Of a DNA stretch of 46,704 nt, positions 1 through 7,568 are shown one piece after another; position 1 is the stretch's first letter; the number at the start of each line of letters is the position of its first letter. Source of the stretch: Candidatus Iainarchaeum sp. GTDB taxonomy: Archaea; Iainarchaeota; Iainarchaeia; Iainarchaeales; JAAZKV01. A model generated the notes under the pieces. That model was not told the DNA's origin. It did not search any database and saw only the letters and a program-made list of their open reading frames with translations. Position numbers and translations under genes: made by a program. Where the stretch lies: contig JAAZKV010000012.1 in assembly GCA_012799645.1 (NCBI GenBank), positions 1 through 46,704 on the forward strand, in the 5' to 3' direction.

Positions 1-10
1 CAATTATTAT

Positions 11-580
11 TCAATTATTCACTCCGTTTTTTTCAAGCAGTTCTTTTAATTCACTCACTCTTTTCACAATTCCTTTTGCTTCCATTTCTTCATCATGCAT
101 TGTGGTATAACCAATATAGTTTTGTAATTCTTTCTTGTCAGCACCAACTAGTGCTGCTGCTTGCGAAATACTCAACCCATAACTATAAGCCAATGAGGCT
201 TGTTTTACTTTTGCTTTATCATAAATACTCGAAGCATAATACCCAAGATTAGAATCAGCTTCATTAATACTCCCAATTATTTTTTTCAAATAAGACAAAA
301 GCAAATCGGTTTTTTTTTGTTTCGAAGCAAAAATAGCTGATTCAATATTTTTGAAAACACTTGCTTTAATTTTTCCCCAAATAGGACTATTAACAAAGTG
401 ACTCTTTGATTCAATTTTGTGAAGAGCATAAGCAATAACACCCAACTCCGCTTTCACATAATCATTTTCAGCAGCGGCCTCTCTAATAAGTCTATTACTA
501 AGCCCCCTAAGTTCAAGTGTTCTTTTTTCTCTAAAAAGAACCAAAACCTCGTTTAAATCATAATCCATTGGTTTGAACAT
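11..580 (-). CDS. Hypothetical protein with C-terminal HTH-like segment
   Basis: I do not recognise this 189-residue protein. It is soluble and mostly helical. Residues about 130-155 (LAYSYGLSISQAAALVGADK) read like a helix-turn-helix, and a charged helix follows. There is no signal peptide or membrane segment. An ATG opens the frame at 580; a second in-frame ATG lies at 568. A TATA-like ATTAAATAC sits about 20 bases upstream on the minus strand with no ribosome binding site, so a leaderless mRNA is likely. It is divergent from the USP-like gene at 689. A DNA- or RNA-binding role is inference from the HTH-like pattern only. Confidence 0.7.
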   Translation of the reverse strand: MFKPMDYDLNEVLVLFREKRTLELRGLSNRLIREAAAENDYVKAELGVIAYALHKIESKSHFVNSPIWGKIKASVFKNIESAIFASKQKKTDLLLSYLKKIIGSINEADSNLGYYASSIYDKAKVKQASLAYSYGLSISQAAALVGADKKELQNYIGYTTMHDEEMEAKGIVKRVSELKELLEKNGVNN

Positions 581-688
581 GAAAAATAAAAGAATTAGAA
601 GTATTTAATAATTCCTTTGAAATAAAATAACAAAAAAACACTAAAAGTAGGTTTTTTTAACTAAATTAACCATAGTATTTGTGATAAG

Positions 689-1117
689 ATGAATATTCTA
701 GTGCCCCTACTTAGTGGAAAAGAAGATAATCCGGAATTCATTAAAGCAATAACCACGAACGGAAAAAAAATAATACTCTTACAAATAGTGGATAAAGAAT
801 TTTTGACAAAAACAAGCACCGCAATGGGAGAAGTAATGCAAAACCAAGCACTATTAACAAAAGTGAAAAAATCAATCCAAGCCAAGAAAAAAAAAGTGGA
901 GGAAATCACTGAATGGGGAACAACAATCAAAAAAATACTATCAATCGCGATCCTACAAAAAGTGGACAAAGTATTTTTAGTAAAACAAGACAACCAATTC
1001 TTTGGAGACATACTAAAAGCAATGAAAAAAGAAAAAATCCCTTACGAAATAATTGAAGTAAAAGATGAAGAAAAAAAAGAAAAAGGATTTAATTTCCTAA
1101 ACAAATTAAATAAATAA
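689..1117 (+). CDS. Universal stress protein (UspA)-like small protein
   Basis: 142 residues. The start MNILVPLLSG, an early strand-helix-strand pattern (KKIILLQIVD) and a later strand (KVFLVKQDN) resemble the alpha/beta fold of UspA domains, which bind nucleotides in many members. The usual G-x2-G-x9-G(S/T) ATP motif is not evident, so nucleotide binding is doubtful. The ATG follows GTGATAAG, a partial match to the archaeal anti-Shine-Dalgarno complement. It is followed at 1235 by the endA homologue on the same strand. The assignment is a weak fold-level resemblance. Confidence 0.6.
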   Translation: MNILVPLLSGKEDNPEFIKAITTNGKKIILLQIVDKEFLTKTSTAMGEVMQNQALLTKVKKSIQAKKKKVEEITEWGTTIKKILSIAILQKVDKVFLVKQDNQFFGDILKAMKKEKIPYEIIEVKDEEKKEKGFNFLNKLNK

Positions 1118-1234
1118 AAATGAATAAAAATAATGATAAAAACAAAAATAAAAAAATGATAGAAAATTAAAATAATGGAACAAATTAAAGAATAAAAAAT
1201 TAAAAAAATAGTAAAAAATAATAGGAGTGAAAAA

Positions 1235-1759
1235 ATGAACAAAAATATTGAACCCACTTTGATTGAAAACAAAATCATTATTGGGAATTCTACACTAAAA
1301 GGAACACTTGTTGAAAAAGGATTTGGAGAAAGCAAAGGAAACAAACTAATCCTTGATTTATTTGAAGCAATATATTTGATGGAAAAAGAAAAAATAAAAA
1401 TAATTGATGTTAAAGGAAAAAAAATCTCTACAAAAAAAATATTCGAAATTGGAATAAAAGGAGATAAACAATTTTATTCAAAACAAAAAGTTCACGAAGA
1501 TCTACGCGAAAAAGGATACTGTATCAAAACTGGTTTAAAATTTGGTTTTGATTTTAGAGTATACCCTAGAGGAAAAAAAATGGGGGAAGCACACTCACAA
1601 TACGGAATCCATGTTGCTTGCGAAAACGAAAAAACATCAATGACTCAAATAAGCAGAATGACACGCTTAGCAGGAAACATCCACATTCGCGCAATAATTG
1701 CAGTAGTTGATAGAGAAGATGAAATAAATTATTACGAAATTAATAGAAAACTATTATAA
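1235..1759 (+). CDS. endA: tRNA intron endonuclease homologue (catalytic Lys position altered)
   Basis: 174 residues, the size of homotetrameric or (alpha-beta)2 archaeal EndA subunits. The enzyme cuts tRNA introns at bulge-helix-bulge motifs. The C-terminal nuclease domain is clear: KTGLKFGFDFRVYPRG, with catalytic Tyr at 110, and AHSQYGIHV, with catalytic His at 120. The final helix (TRLAGNIHIRAIIAVVD) aligns with the family A-x2-V-R-K-K-L-x3-IVD pattern, but the catalytic lysine falls on Ile151, followed by Arg152. The protein could therefore be a structural subunit needing a partner encoded elsewhere, or it could use Arg152. The ATG is preceded by GGAGTG. Two intron-bearing tRNAs lie in this window. 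Confidence 0.88.
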   Translation: MNKNIEPTLIENKIIIGNSTLKGTLVEKGFGESKGNKLILDLFEAIYLMEKEKIKIIDVKGKKISTKKIFEIGIKGDKQFYSKQKVHEDLREKGYCIKTGLKFGFDFRVYPRGKKMGEAHSQYGIHVACENEKTSMTQISRMTRLAGNIHIRAIIAVVDREDEINYYEINRKLL

Positions 1760-1814
1760 GAACAAAAAATACTCACTTTCAAAAATCTTTTAACAAAAAA
1801 AATAAAAAAAAGAA

Positions 1815-1845
1815 GTTTTTGGAGATTTTTACATCCCCAAAACAA
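1815..1845. terminator. Hairpin between convergent endA and histone genes
   Basis: An imperfect inverted repeat pairs GTTTTTGGAGAT with ATCCCCAAAAC around a TTTTAC loop, about 10 pairs with one bulge and one A-C mismatch. It lies midway between two converging stop codons and is flanked by A/T-rich runs. A bidirectional transcript end is the simplest reading. The pairing is seen; the function is inferred. Confidence 0.4.
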
Positions 1846-1867
1846 AAAACTAAAAACCTTAGAAAAT

Positions 1868-2044
1868 TTAGAAATCAATTCCTCTAACTGTTTTTCTTCC
1901 ATTTTCTTTAGCTCTAGCAGCAGCTTCTTTCACCATTTTAGATACTTTGATACTTAAAGCATCAACAGCATCACTTGCAGTGTTACATCCTTCTGCTTTA
2001 ATAGCTTCTTTTATTTTTGATGTTACAACTAATATTTCAGCCAT
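1868..2044 (-). CDS. Histone-fold DNA-binding protein (DUF1931-like)
   Basis: 58 residues from the ATG at 2044, which is chosen because GGGGG lies about 8 bases upstream; a TTG at 2059 would add five residues and put the GGGGG inside the gene. The sequence MAEILVVTSKIKEAI...TASDAVDALSIKVSKMVKEAAARAKENGRKTVRGIDF is a single histone fold of the short type found in DPANN archaea and some bacteria, ending in the typical RKTVR loop before the last short helix. It should compact DNA as a dimer or higher oligomer. It is convergent with endA and divergent from the sRNA/ligase unit. Confidence 0.88.
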   Translation of the reverse strand: MAEILVVTSKIKEAIKAEGCNTASDAVDALSIKVSKMVKEAAARAKENGRKTVRGIDF

Positions 2045-2127
2045 AATATATTCCCCCAAAATAAAAAATCAAAAAAACCAACTAAATGATTTTCTTGATT
2101 TTCCTAAAAAAAGCAAAGAAAAAAAGG

Positions 2128-2175
2128 TATATAAAGCAAATGGTTCAAAATCGCTATTTTAAAGCATTTTATAAG
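2128..2175 (+). promoter_or_regulatory. Two TATA-like boxes upstream of the C/D sRNA and lig
   Basis: An AAAAAGG purine stretch followed by TATATAAAG (about 2128-2137) is a strong BRE/TATA match. A second, TTTTATAAG at 2167-2175, lies 22-30 bases before the predicted sRNA 5' end at 2197, the archaeal spacing. The first box also reads as TTTATATA on the minus strand, so it could serve the histone gene. Confidence 0.5.
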
Positions 2176-2196
2176 GTTTTTTGCCCAAAAACTATG

Positions 2197-2268
2197 TGCC
2201 GGTGATGACAAAACATTATTCTGATAGTTCTACACGGACAAATGATGAATGATGGGCGAACTGAGGCA
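2197..2268 (+). ncRNA. C/D box guide sRNA
   Basis: All four boxes are present in order: C box GTGATGA (2202-2208), D' box CTGA (2221-2224), C' box ATGATGA (2242-2248) and D box CTGA (2261-2264). A terminal stem TGCC (2197-2200) with GGCA (2265-2268) closes it. Each guide is 12 nt, directly upstream of D' and D. The D' to C' spacer is 17 nt, longer than usual. The D guide ATGATGGGCGAA can pair with UUCGCCCAUUA, which I recall as the archaeal 23S rRNA sequence just 3' of the A-loop; the D+5 rule points to the C after UUCG. No target was recognised for the D' guide. Nop5 and fibrillarin genes are at 39533 and 40458. Confidence 0.82.
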
Positions 2269-2269
2269 A

Positions 2270-2288
2270 AAATGGATTTTTTCCATTT
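2270..2288 (+). other. 7-bp hairpin directly 3' of the sRNA
   Basis: AAATGGA (2270-2276) pairs perfectly with TCCATTT (2282-2288) around five T residues. It begins two bases after the sRNA terminal stem. It could be a processing signal or a partial terminator between the sRNA and the lig coding region; no oligo-T run follows, so read-through into lig seems likely. Confidence 0.4.
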
Positions 2289-2337
2289 ACACACTACACA
2301 CACTACAGGGAATAGTAAATAATTGGCGAGGGGTTTA

Positions 2338-4161
2338 ATGTTATTCAAAATTGTTGCAAATTGTTTTGACAAAATAGAGAACACTCCTTCTCGACTCACC
2401 ACCACTGATTTTTTGGTAGAATTATTTGAAAACACTGACTCTGAAGATACAAAAAAAATTGTTTATTTACTACAAGGAAGAATCGCCCCCCAATTTGAAG
2501 GAAAAGAAATTGGTTTTGGAGAAAAACTAATAATTGAAGGAATAGTAAAAGCAAGCGGATACAAAAAAGAAGAAGTTGAAAAAAACTATAAAAAAACAGG
2601 AGATCTTGGAGAAACCGCGCAAAAATTAATCGAAGAAAAAAAACAAAACACTCTATTCACACAAGAACTATCCCTAGAAAAAGTTTTTCAAAATTTGGAA
2701 AAAATGTCAATACTAGAAGGAACAGGATCACAAGAACAAAAAAAGAAACTACTAGCAGAATTATTCAATTACGCAACACCAATAGAAGCAAAATACATTG
2801 CAAGAATTCCCTTAGGAAGCATTAGACTTGGAGTAGGAGATCCAACAATAATGGATGCTTTTGCAATAATTTTAGCAAAACAAGAAAATAAAAATTATTT
2901 AGAAAAAAGTGAAGAAGAGAGAAGAAAAATAAAAATTGAGTTAAGAGAAAAAATAGAAAACGCATACAATGTTGATTCTGATCTTGGAGAATTATGCAAA
3001 ATTTTGCAAGAAAAAGGAATTAAAGGATTAAAAGAAATAAAAATAAAACCAGGAAAACCAATAAGACCAACCGCTGCAGAAAGATTACCGAACGCAAAAG
3101 AAATAATAGAAAAACTAGGAAAGTGCGCAGTAGAAGCAAAATATGATGGGTTCAGATTACAATTATCAAAAGATGGAGAAAAAATAAAAATATTTTCAAG
3201 ACAAAGCGAAGACATTACTCAAATGTTTCCTGAAATAATTGAAGCTGCACAAAAAGAAATCAAAGCAAAAACTTGTATAATAGAAGGGGAAGCACTAGCA
3301 TTCAATGAAAGCACACAAGAATACTACCCCTTCCAAATAACAATCCAACGAAAAAGAAAATACGAAATAGAAAAAAAAGCACAAGAATATCCACTCAAAC
3401 TTTTTTTATTTGATGTAATGTATGCTGATGGAATAAATTATATGGAAAAACCATTAATAGAAAGAAGAAAAAAATTAGAAACACTCGTAAAAGAAGAAAA
3501 TGAAATAATAAAATTAAGTGAATACATCATCACTGATTCAGCTACTGAACTAGAAAACTTTTTTGAAGAAAAAATATCACAAGGACTTGAAGGAATAATA
3601 GCAAAAGACCTCTCTGCACCCTACATTGCAGGGGCAAGAAAATTTGCTTGGATAAAACTAAAAAGATCCTACAAAGGAAACCTAAATGATACACTTGATT
3701 TAGTAATTATAGGATACTATAAAGGAAAAGGAAAAAGAACAGAGTTTGGACTCGGAGCACTACTAGTAGCAACATACAACAACACCAATGACACTTTTGA
3801 AAGTGTAGCAAAAATTGGAACAGGAATGAGCGAAGCAGATCTAACAGAACTCAAAGAACTATTAACAAAAATTGTGACAAAAAACAAAAACCCAAGAATT
3901 GTTTCAGAAATAGAACCTGATTACTTTGTAGAACCAAAATACATAATTGAAGTGAATGCAGATGAAATCACAAAAAGCCCAATGCACACTTGTGGAAAAA
4001 CAAAAACAGAAACAGGATATGCACTACGGTTCCCAAGAATGTTAAAACTAAGAATTGATAAAAAAGCAGAAGAAGCAACAACAAGTAAAGAAGTAAAAAA
4101 ACTACACGCAATGCAAAAAAAAGTATCACTAGAAATGAAGGATTATTTGAAAAAAGAATAA
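2338..4161 (+). CDS. lig: ATP-dependent DNA ligase
   Basis: 607 residues from the ATG at 2338, preferred over the in-frame TTG at 2323 because GAGGGG lies just upstream of it. It has the archaeal ligase I layout: N-terminal helical DNA-binding domain (about 1-225, with ARIPLGSIRLGVG), adenylation domain (about 240-430) and OB domain. The nucleotidyl lysine is K268 in EAKYDGFR; EGEALAF, EGIIAKD and WIKLKRSY match later nucleotidyltransferase motifs. It seals nicks in replication and repair using ATP. No TATA box is evident between the sRNA and the ATG, so lig is probably expressed on a transcript that starts upstream of the sRNA. Confidence 0.95.
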   Translation: MLFKIVANCFDKIENTPSRLTTTDFLVELFENTDSEDTKKIVYLLQGRIAPQFEGKEIGFGEKLIIEGIVKASGYKKEEVEKNYKKTGDLGETAQKLIEEKKQNTLFTQELSLEKVFQNLEKMSILEGTGSQEQKKKLLAELFNYATPIEAKYIARIPLGSIRLGVGDPTIMDAFAIILAKQENKNYLEKSEEERRKIKIELREKIENAYNVDSDLGELCKILQEKGIKGLKEIKIKPGKPIRPTAAERLPNAKEIIEKLGKCAVEAKYDGFRLQLSKDGEKIKIFSRQSEDITQMFPEIIEAAQKEIKAKTCIIEGEALAFNESTQEYYPFQITIQRKRKYEIEKKAQEYPLKLFLFDVMYADGINYMEKPLIERRKKLETLVKEENEIIKLSEYIITDSATELENFFEEKISQGLEGIIAKDLSAPYIAGARKFAWIKLKRSYKGNLNDTLDLVIIGYYKGKGKRTEFGLGALLVATYNNTNDTFESVAKIGTGMSEADLTELKELLTKIVTKNKNPRIVSEIEPDYFVEPKYIIEVNADEITKSPMHTCGKTKTETGYALRFPRMLKLRIDKKAEEATTSKEVKKLHAMQKKVSLEMKDYLKKE

Positions 4162-4239
4162 TTTGTAGAAAAACTATTCAAAACCCCTTATTTTTGTAAT
4201 ACAAAAAGATTAATTAAGGAAAAAGAACTAACCTAATTA

Positions 4240-4452
4240 ATGAAATTAATAAACATCATAATATTATTCCTATCATTTTGTTTCCTCGCATACATATCAA
4301 TAAAACTGCATTTTTGGTCAATGGAATACAAAAACATGTTTTTTTATCTTGACGATTACACAAGTTTGATATTTGTGTTTCTTTTAATAATATCAATAAC
4401 AGGAATACTAAAATGGTTATACAAATGGGAACTAAGAAGTTTATTGAGATAA
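4240..4452 (+). CDS. Small two-TM membrane protein, unknown
   Basis: 70 residues with hydrophobic segments at about 4-22 and 42-59 joined by a short polar loop (KLHFWSMEYKNMFFYLDDYT), and a basic C-terminus (KWELRSLLR). I do not recognise a family. The ATG follows an A-rich leader (GGAAAAAGAACTAACC) without a clear ribosome binding site. It sits between lig and another membrane-anchored unknown on the same strand. It is probably a real gene, but short size and low complexity leave doubt. Confidence 0.5.
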   Translation: MKLINIIILFLSFCFLAYISIKLHFWSMEYKNMFFYLDDYTSLIFVFLLIISITGILKWLYKWELRSLLR

Positions 4453-4569
4453 ATATCTTATTGAAATAAAAAATTTATTGGGATAAGAAGTTGATTGAAA
4501 TAAAAAGTTTATTGAGAAAATAATTTTATTGAAATAATTAACAAAATTTAAAAAATTGGGTTGAGAAAA

Positions 4570-5556
4570 ATGAAGGTTTTTGAATTACTAGTGTATGCAA
4601 TAGTTGCAATTGCTTTAATTTTTATTGTGCTAACCCTTTTTAATATACCAAACGAAAATAACCTTATTCAAGAACTAAAAGAAAGCATTATTGTTGCACA
4701 AACAAAAGATTTTATGGGAAAAACAGTAAAACTTGAAACCGAATTAATTGAAAAAGATTTTTATTTAAGTAAAAATGCGTTTGAAGATGCATTAATATCA
4801 GTAGCACTTGAATGTAACAACCCAAACCTTTGTTGTATAAGAAAAGCAGAACAAATCGAAAACCAAATTTGCACAAAAAATATTAGTTGGGATTATGATT
4901 TTATGAAGTTGGAAAATGAAACAACCCTAAAAATAAGTGTTAGGTGTTTGAACGATTTAAAATTACCTATTTGTAGAATATACTTTGGATCATACCCCGC
5001 ACAAGCAGAAATTGTTGAAATAAACAAATCAACAAATGAACAAAATGGAAAAATAATTTCAACAATAATTGTAAAAAATAATGGTGAAACACAACTAAAT
5101 GCAGGGCGATTACAACTAACTCTGCAAAAAAATGTTGTTGGAGAATGGGAAGATATTATTGATGCTATCCAATACGAAATACAAGAAGTGCAATACCTTC
5201 TCCCACAACAAGAACACACATTTACTCAAGAAATAAACATCACCACTAGTGGAAAATACAGGTTGTTATACAAATTTTCTGGAATAAATGCAGGGTTTGA
5301 TGAAAAATATTTGGAAATAGAACACTCCCAAAATCTTTGCACAATAATTGAAGAAACAAATTATGAAATACAAACCATTGAAGATGGAAAACTTTATAGA
5401 GAAATAAAAAAATGCGAAAACTGTAATTATGCTTATGAATGTGCAACAAAATGGCAAACAAAATACCCAAATGTGGATTACCAAATATTAACAAAAGACA
5501 AAACTTATTGTGAAAAAACAAACGAATTTAGTACTTGTGAATCAGAAGCAAGCTAG
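4570..5556 (+). CDS. Membrane-anchored extracytoplasmic protein, unknown
   Basis: 328 residues from the ATG at 4570; a TTG three codons earlier is less likely. One N-terminal hydrophobic segment (about 5-26) should anchor the protein, with the rest outside the cell. The middle (about 150-250) has beta-strand and Asn/Gly patterns of an Ig-like or CARDB-like domain (KIISTIIVKNNGETQLNAG). Cysteines cluster in two groups: CNNPNLCC near 80, and about 255-325, including the CENCNYAYEC segment, consistent with disulfides. No enzyme motif is visible. It is followed at 5596 by gatD. Confidence 0.7.
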   Translation: MKVFELLVYAIVAIALIFIVLTLFNIPNENNLIQELKESIIVAQTKDFMGKTVKLETELIEKDFYLSKNAFEDALISVALECNNPNLCCIRKAEQIENQICTKNISWDYDFMKLENETTLKISVRCLNDLKLPICRIYFGSYPAQAEIVEINKSTNEQNGKIISTIIVKNNGETQLNAGRLQLTLQKNVVGEWEDIIDAIQYEIQEVQYLLPQQEHTFTQEINITTSGKYRLLYKFSGINAGFDEKYLEIEHSQNLCTIIEETNYEIQTIEDGKLYREIKKCENCNYAYECATKWQTKYPNVDYQILTKDKTYCEKTNEFSTCESEAS

Positions 5557-5595
5557 GATTTAAGGTTTATTAAAACATTGTAAGAGTGAATAGTT

Positions 5596-6900
5596 ATGGA
5601 TTTGAAAGAGTTTTTAAAAACCAACAAACTAAAAGAAGGTCAAACAATAACTTTTGATTATTGTGGAAATTCAATAGAAGGAATAATTATTCCTTCAAAA
5701 ACTGATCTTAATTTAAAACTAAACTCTGGGTATAATGCTGGTTTTAAATTAAATAAAATAAAAAATATCAAAATAATGAGTGAGAATAAAAATGTTGGAA
5801 AAGCAAAAACAATTCAAATAACAAAAAATCCAAAACTCCCAACAGTCACAATACTGCACACTGGAGGAACTATTGCATCAAGAATAGATTACACTACTGG
5901 TGGAGTTTATGCAAATTTTGACACACAAGATATTTTGACAATGTTTCCTGAACTCGCAAAAATAGCGAATATTGAATCAGTATTTGTTTCAAATATGATG
6001 TCAGAAGATATGAGCATTGATGATTTTAAAAAAATAGCAATTGTTGTTAGTGAGCAAATAAAAAAAGAAACAAAAGGAATAATTATCGGACACGGAACTG
6101 ACACTCTTGGATACAGTGCTGCTGCATTATCTTTCCAACTAGAAAATTGTCCAATCCCAATACTATTTGTTGGATCACAAAGAAGTTCAGATCGTGGATC
6201 AAGCGATGCAGGAATGAATTTAATTTGTGCAACAGAATTTGTTTCAAAAACAAATTTTAAGGGAATAGCAGTGTGTATGCACAATTCTACAAATGATGAT
6301 GATTGTGCAATACTAATTCCCACAAAAGTAAAAAAAATGCACACCTCAAGAAGAGATGCATTTAAACCAATTAACGAAACACCAATCGCGTTAGTAAATC
6401 CCAAAACCAAAGAAATAAAGTGGATAAAAGAAAAAAAAGAATTCGAAAAAACAAGTGGAGAATTCAAATTATTGAACAAATTTGAAAAAAAGGTTGGATT
6501 AATAAAAATGCATCCACTAATCACTGAAAAAGAAATTGAATTTTATAAAAAAGAAAAATATTTAGGATTAATTATTGAAGGAACTGGGCTTGGACACACT
6601 CCAATTAGAGAAAATGATTCATTCATAAAAACAATAAAAGAACTAATTGATTCCGGATGTGTTGTAGGGATGACATCCCAATGCATAAACGGAAGAGTGC
6701 ATCCAAATGTATACACAAATTTAAGAAAACTAAGTTCAATTGGAGTAATTTATTGTGAAGATATGCTTTCAGAAACAGCACTAATAAAATTATCTTGGTT
6801 GCTTGGAAATTATTCCAAAAATGAAACAAAAGAAATGCTTTCAAAAAATTTACGCGGAGAAATAACTAATTTTACAAAAATAAATACATTTGAATACTAA
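5596..6900 (+). CDS. gatD: Glu-tRNA(Gln) amidotransferase subunit D
   Basis: 434 residues. GatD is the asparaginase-like glutaminase of the archaeal GatDE enzyme; it releases ammonia that GatE uses to convert Glu-tRNA(Gln) to Gln-tRNA(Gln). An N-terminal small beta domain (about 1-60) precedes the L-asparaginase fold. HTGGTIAS at 88-95 and GHGTDTLGYS at 165-174 carry the catalytic Thr/Asp motifs, and MHTSRRDAFK follows near 250. Length and motifs are complete. Its partner gatE starts 668 bases downstream, with a secreted protein gene between them. tRNA-Gln(TTG) at 12600 is the expected substrate species. Confidence 0.96.
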   Translation: MDLKEFLKTNKLKEGQTITFDYCGNSIEGIIIPSKTDLNLKLNSGYNAGFKLNKIKNIKIMSENKNVGKAKTIQITKNPKLPTVTILHTGGTIASRIDYTTGGVYANFDTQDILTMFPELAKIANIESVFVSNMMSEDMSIDDFKKIAIVVSEQIKKETKGIIIGHGTDTLGYSAAALSFQLENCPIPILFVGSQRSSDRGSSDAGMNLICATEFVSKTNFKGIAVCMHNSTNDDDCAILIPTKVKKMHTSRRDAFKPINETPIALVNPKTKEIKWIKEKKEFEKTSGEFKLLNKFEKKVGLIKMHPLITEKEIEFYKKEKYLGLIIEGTGLGHTPIRENDSFIKTIKELIDSGCVVGMTSQCINGRVHPNVYTNLRKLSSIGVIYCEDMLSETALIKLSWLLGNYSKNETKEMLSKNLRGEITNFTKINTFEY

Positions 6901-6977
6901 AAAATTGAAACAAAATTCACAAAAAAAAACCAAACAAAACAAAAATCAAACTAAATAAAAATTAAAACAAAAAAGAA

Positions 6978-7021
6978 CCACCACACCACCCCCCTCCTCC
7001 TTACTTCCCTCACCCAAACCC
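6978..7021 (-). other. C-rich tract; potential G-quadruplex on the minus strand
   Basis: An isolated C-rich patch in an otherwise AT-rich gap. On the minus strand it reads GGG-TTT-GGG-TGA-GGG, then a 12-base spacer and a run of six G. Four G-runs satisfy a loose quadruplex pattern. It lies between the gatD stop and the strong promoter at 7045. Confidence 0.5.
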
Positions 7022-7044
7022 TAAATTAACTCATTCACGTTAAA

Positions 7045-7058
7045 GAAAGGTTTATATA
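7045..7058 (+). promoter_or_regulatory. Strong BRE/TATA promoter of the Tyr-rich secreted protein
   Basis: GAAAGG (BRE-like, 7045-7050) is directly followed by TTTATATA (7051-7058). The predicted start is near 7080, a few bases before the GGTGAG ribosome binding site at 7085-7090 and the ATG at 7095. It is the cleanest protein-gene promoter noticed in the window. Confidence 0.65.
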
Positions 7059-7094
7059 TGTCTTCGGGAGCAATACTTGTATTGGTGAGAGCTT

Positions 7095-7529
7095 ATGAAG
7101 TTCAAATTAATTGGAGTAATGACTCTAATATTGGTGCTTTTTTTGGGCACTGTGTCAGCGTATGCTGGATTTAGTGGATATAATAAGTATTATTACACTG
7201 ATTATTACGCTCCAACTGTTTATTACCCTACTCCTTACCACACCCCTACTACTTATTACACTTCTTATTATAGCACAAGTTATCCAACAAATTATTACTC
7301 TACAAGCTACTATTCATACCCTTCTTATTCAACATACCCTTCTTATTCATCAACTTACTTTTACCCCGCATACACTCCAACAACATACACCACTTATGTT
7401 TACCCATCGTATAGTTATTACACTCCTGCCGTAGGAAATTATAGCGGACTATCAGTATACAAAAATGATGCTGGGTGGGGTTTCTCAATTTCAAGAGGAA
7501 ATGTTTGCGGAATTTACGGATACTGCTAA
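7095..7529 (+). CDS. Secreted tyrosine-rich low-complexity protein
   Basis: 144 residues. A classical signal peptide (MKFKLIGVMTLILVLFLGTVSAYA, cleavage near 22-24) is followed by about 80 residues made almost only of Tyr, Thr, Ser and Pro in irregular YYxP / TSYY / SYP units. I count 36 Tyr in the roughly 122 mature residues. A short, more ordered C-terminus follows (about 112-144), with two Cys in the last seven residues (VCGIYGYC). It has its own strong promoter and GGTGAG site. I recognise no family. Adhesive, cell-envelope or fibre-forming roles are guesses from composition; tyrosine cross-linking or O-glycosylation at Ser/Thr are possible. Confidence 0.8.
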   Translation: MKFKLIGVMTLILVLFLGTVSAYAGFSGYNKYYYTDYYAPTVYYPTPYHTPTTYYTSYYSTSYPTNYYSTSYYSYPSYSTYPSYSSTYFYPAYTPTTYTTYVYPSYSYYTPAVGNYSGLSVYKNDAGWGFSISRGNVCGIYGYC

Positions 7530-7536
7530 AAAAATC

Positions 7537-7545
7537 TATTTAAAA
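7537..7545 (+). promoter_or_regulatory. TATA box for leaderless gatE
   Basis: TATTTAAAA lies 24-32 bases before the gatE ATG at 7569 and there is no ribosome binding site in between, the pattern of a leaderless archaeal mRNA. It begins 8 bases after the stop of the Tyr-rich gene, so gatE is expressed independently of it. Confidence 0.5.
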
Positions 7546-7568
7546 CCCTTTAACTATTAAAATTTGTA

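Noticed and set aside
7162-7434. Thr/Leu-rich frame inside the Tyr-rich gene
   Set aside because: Frame-shifted shadow of the repetitive Tyr codons; it lacks a signal peptide and ribosome binding site, whereas the Tyr frame has both.
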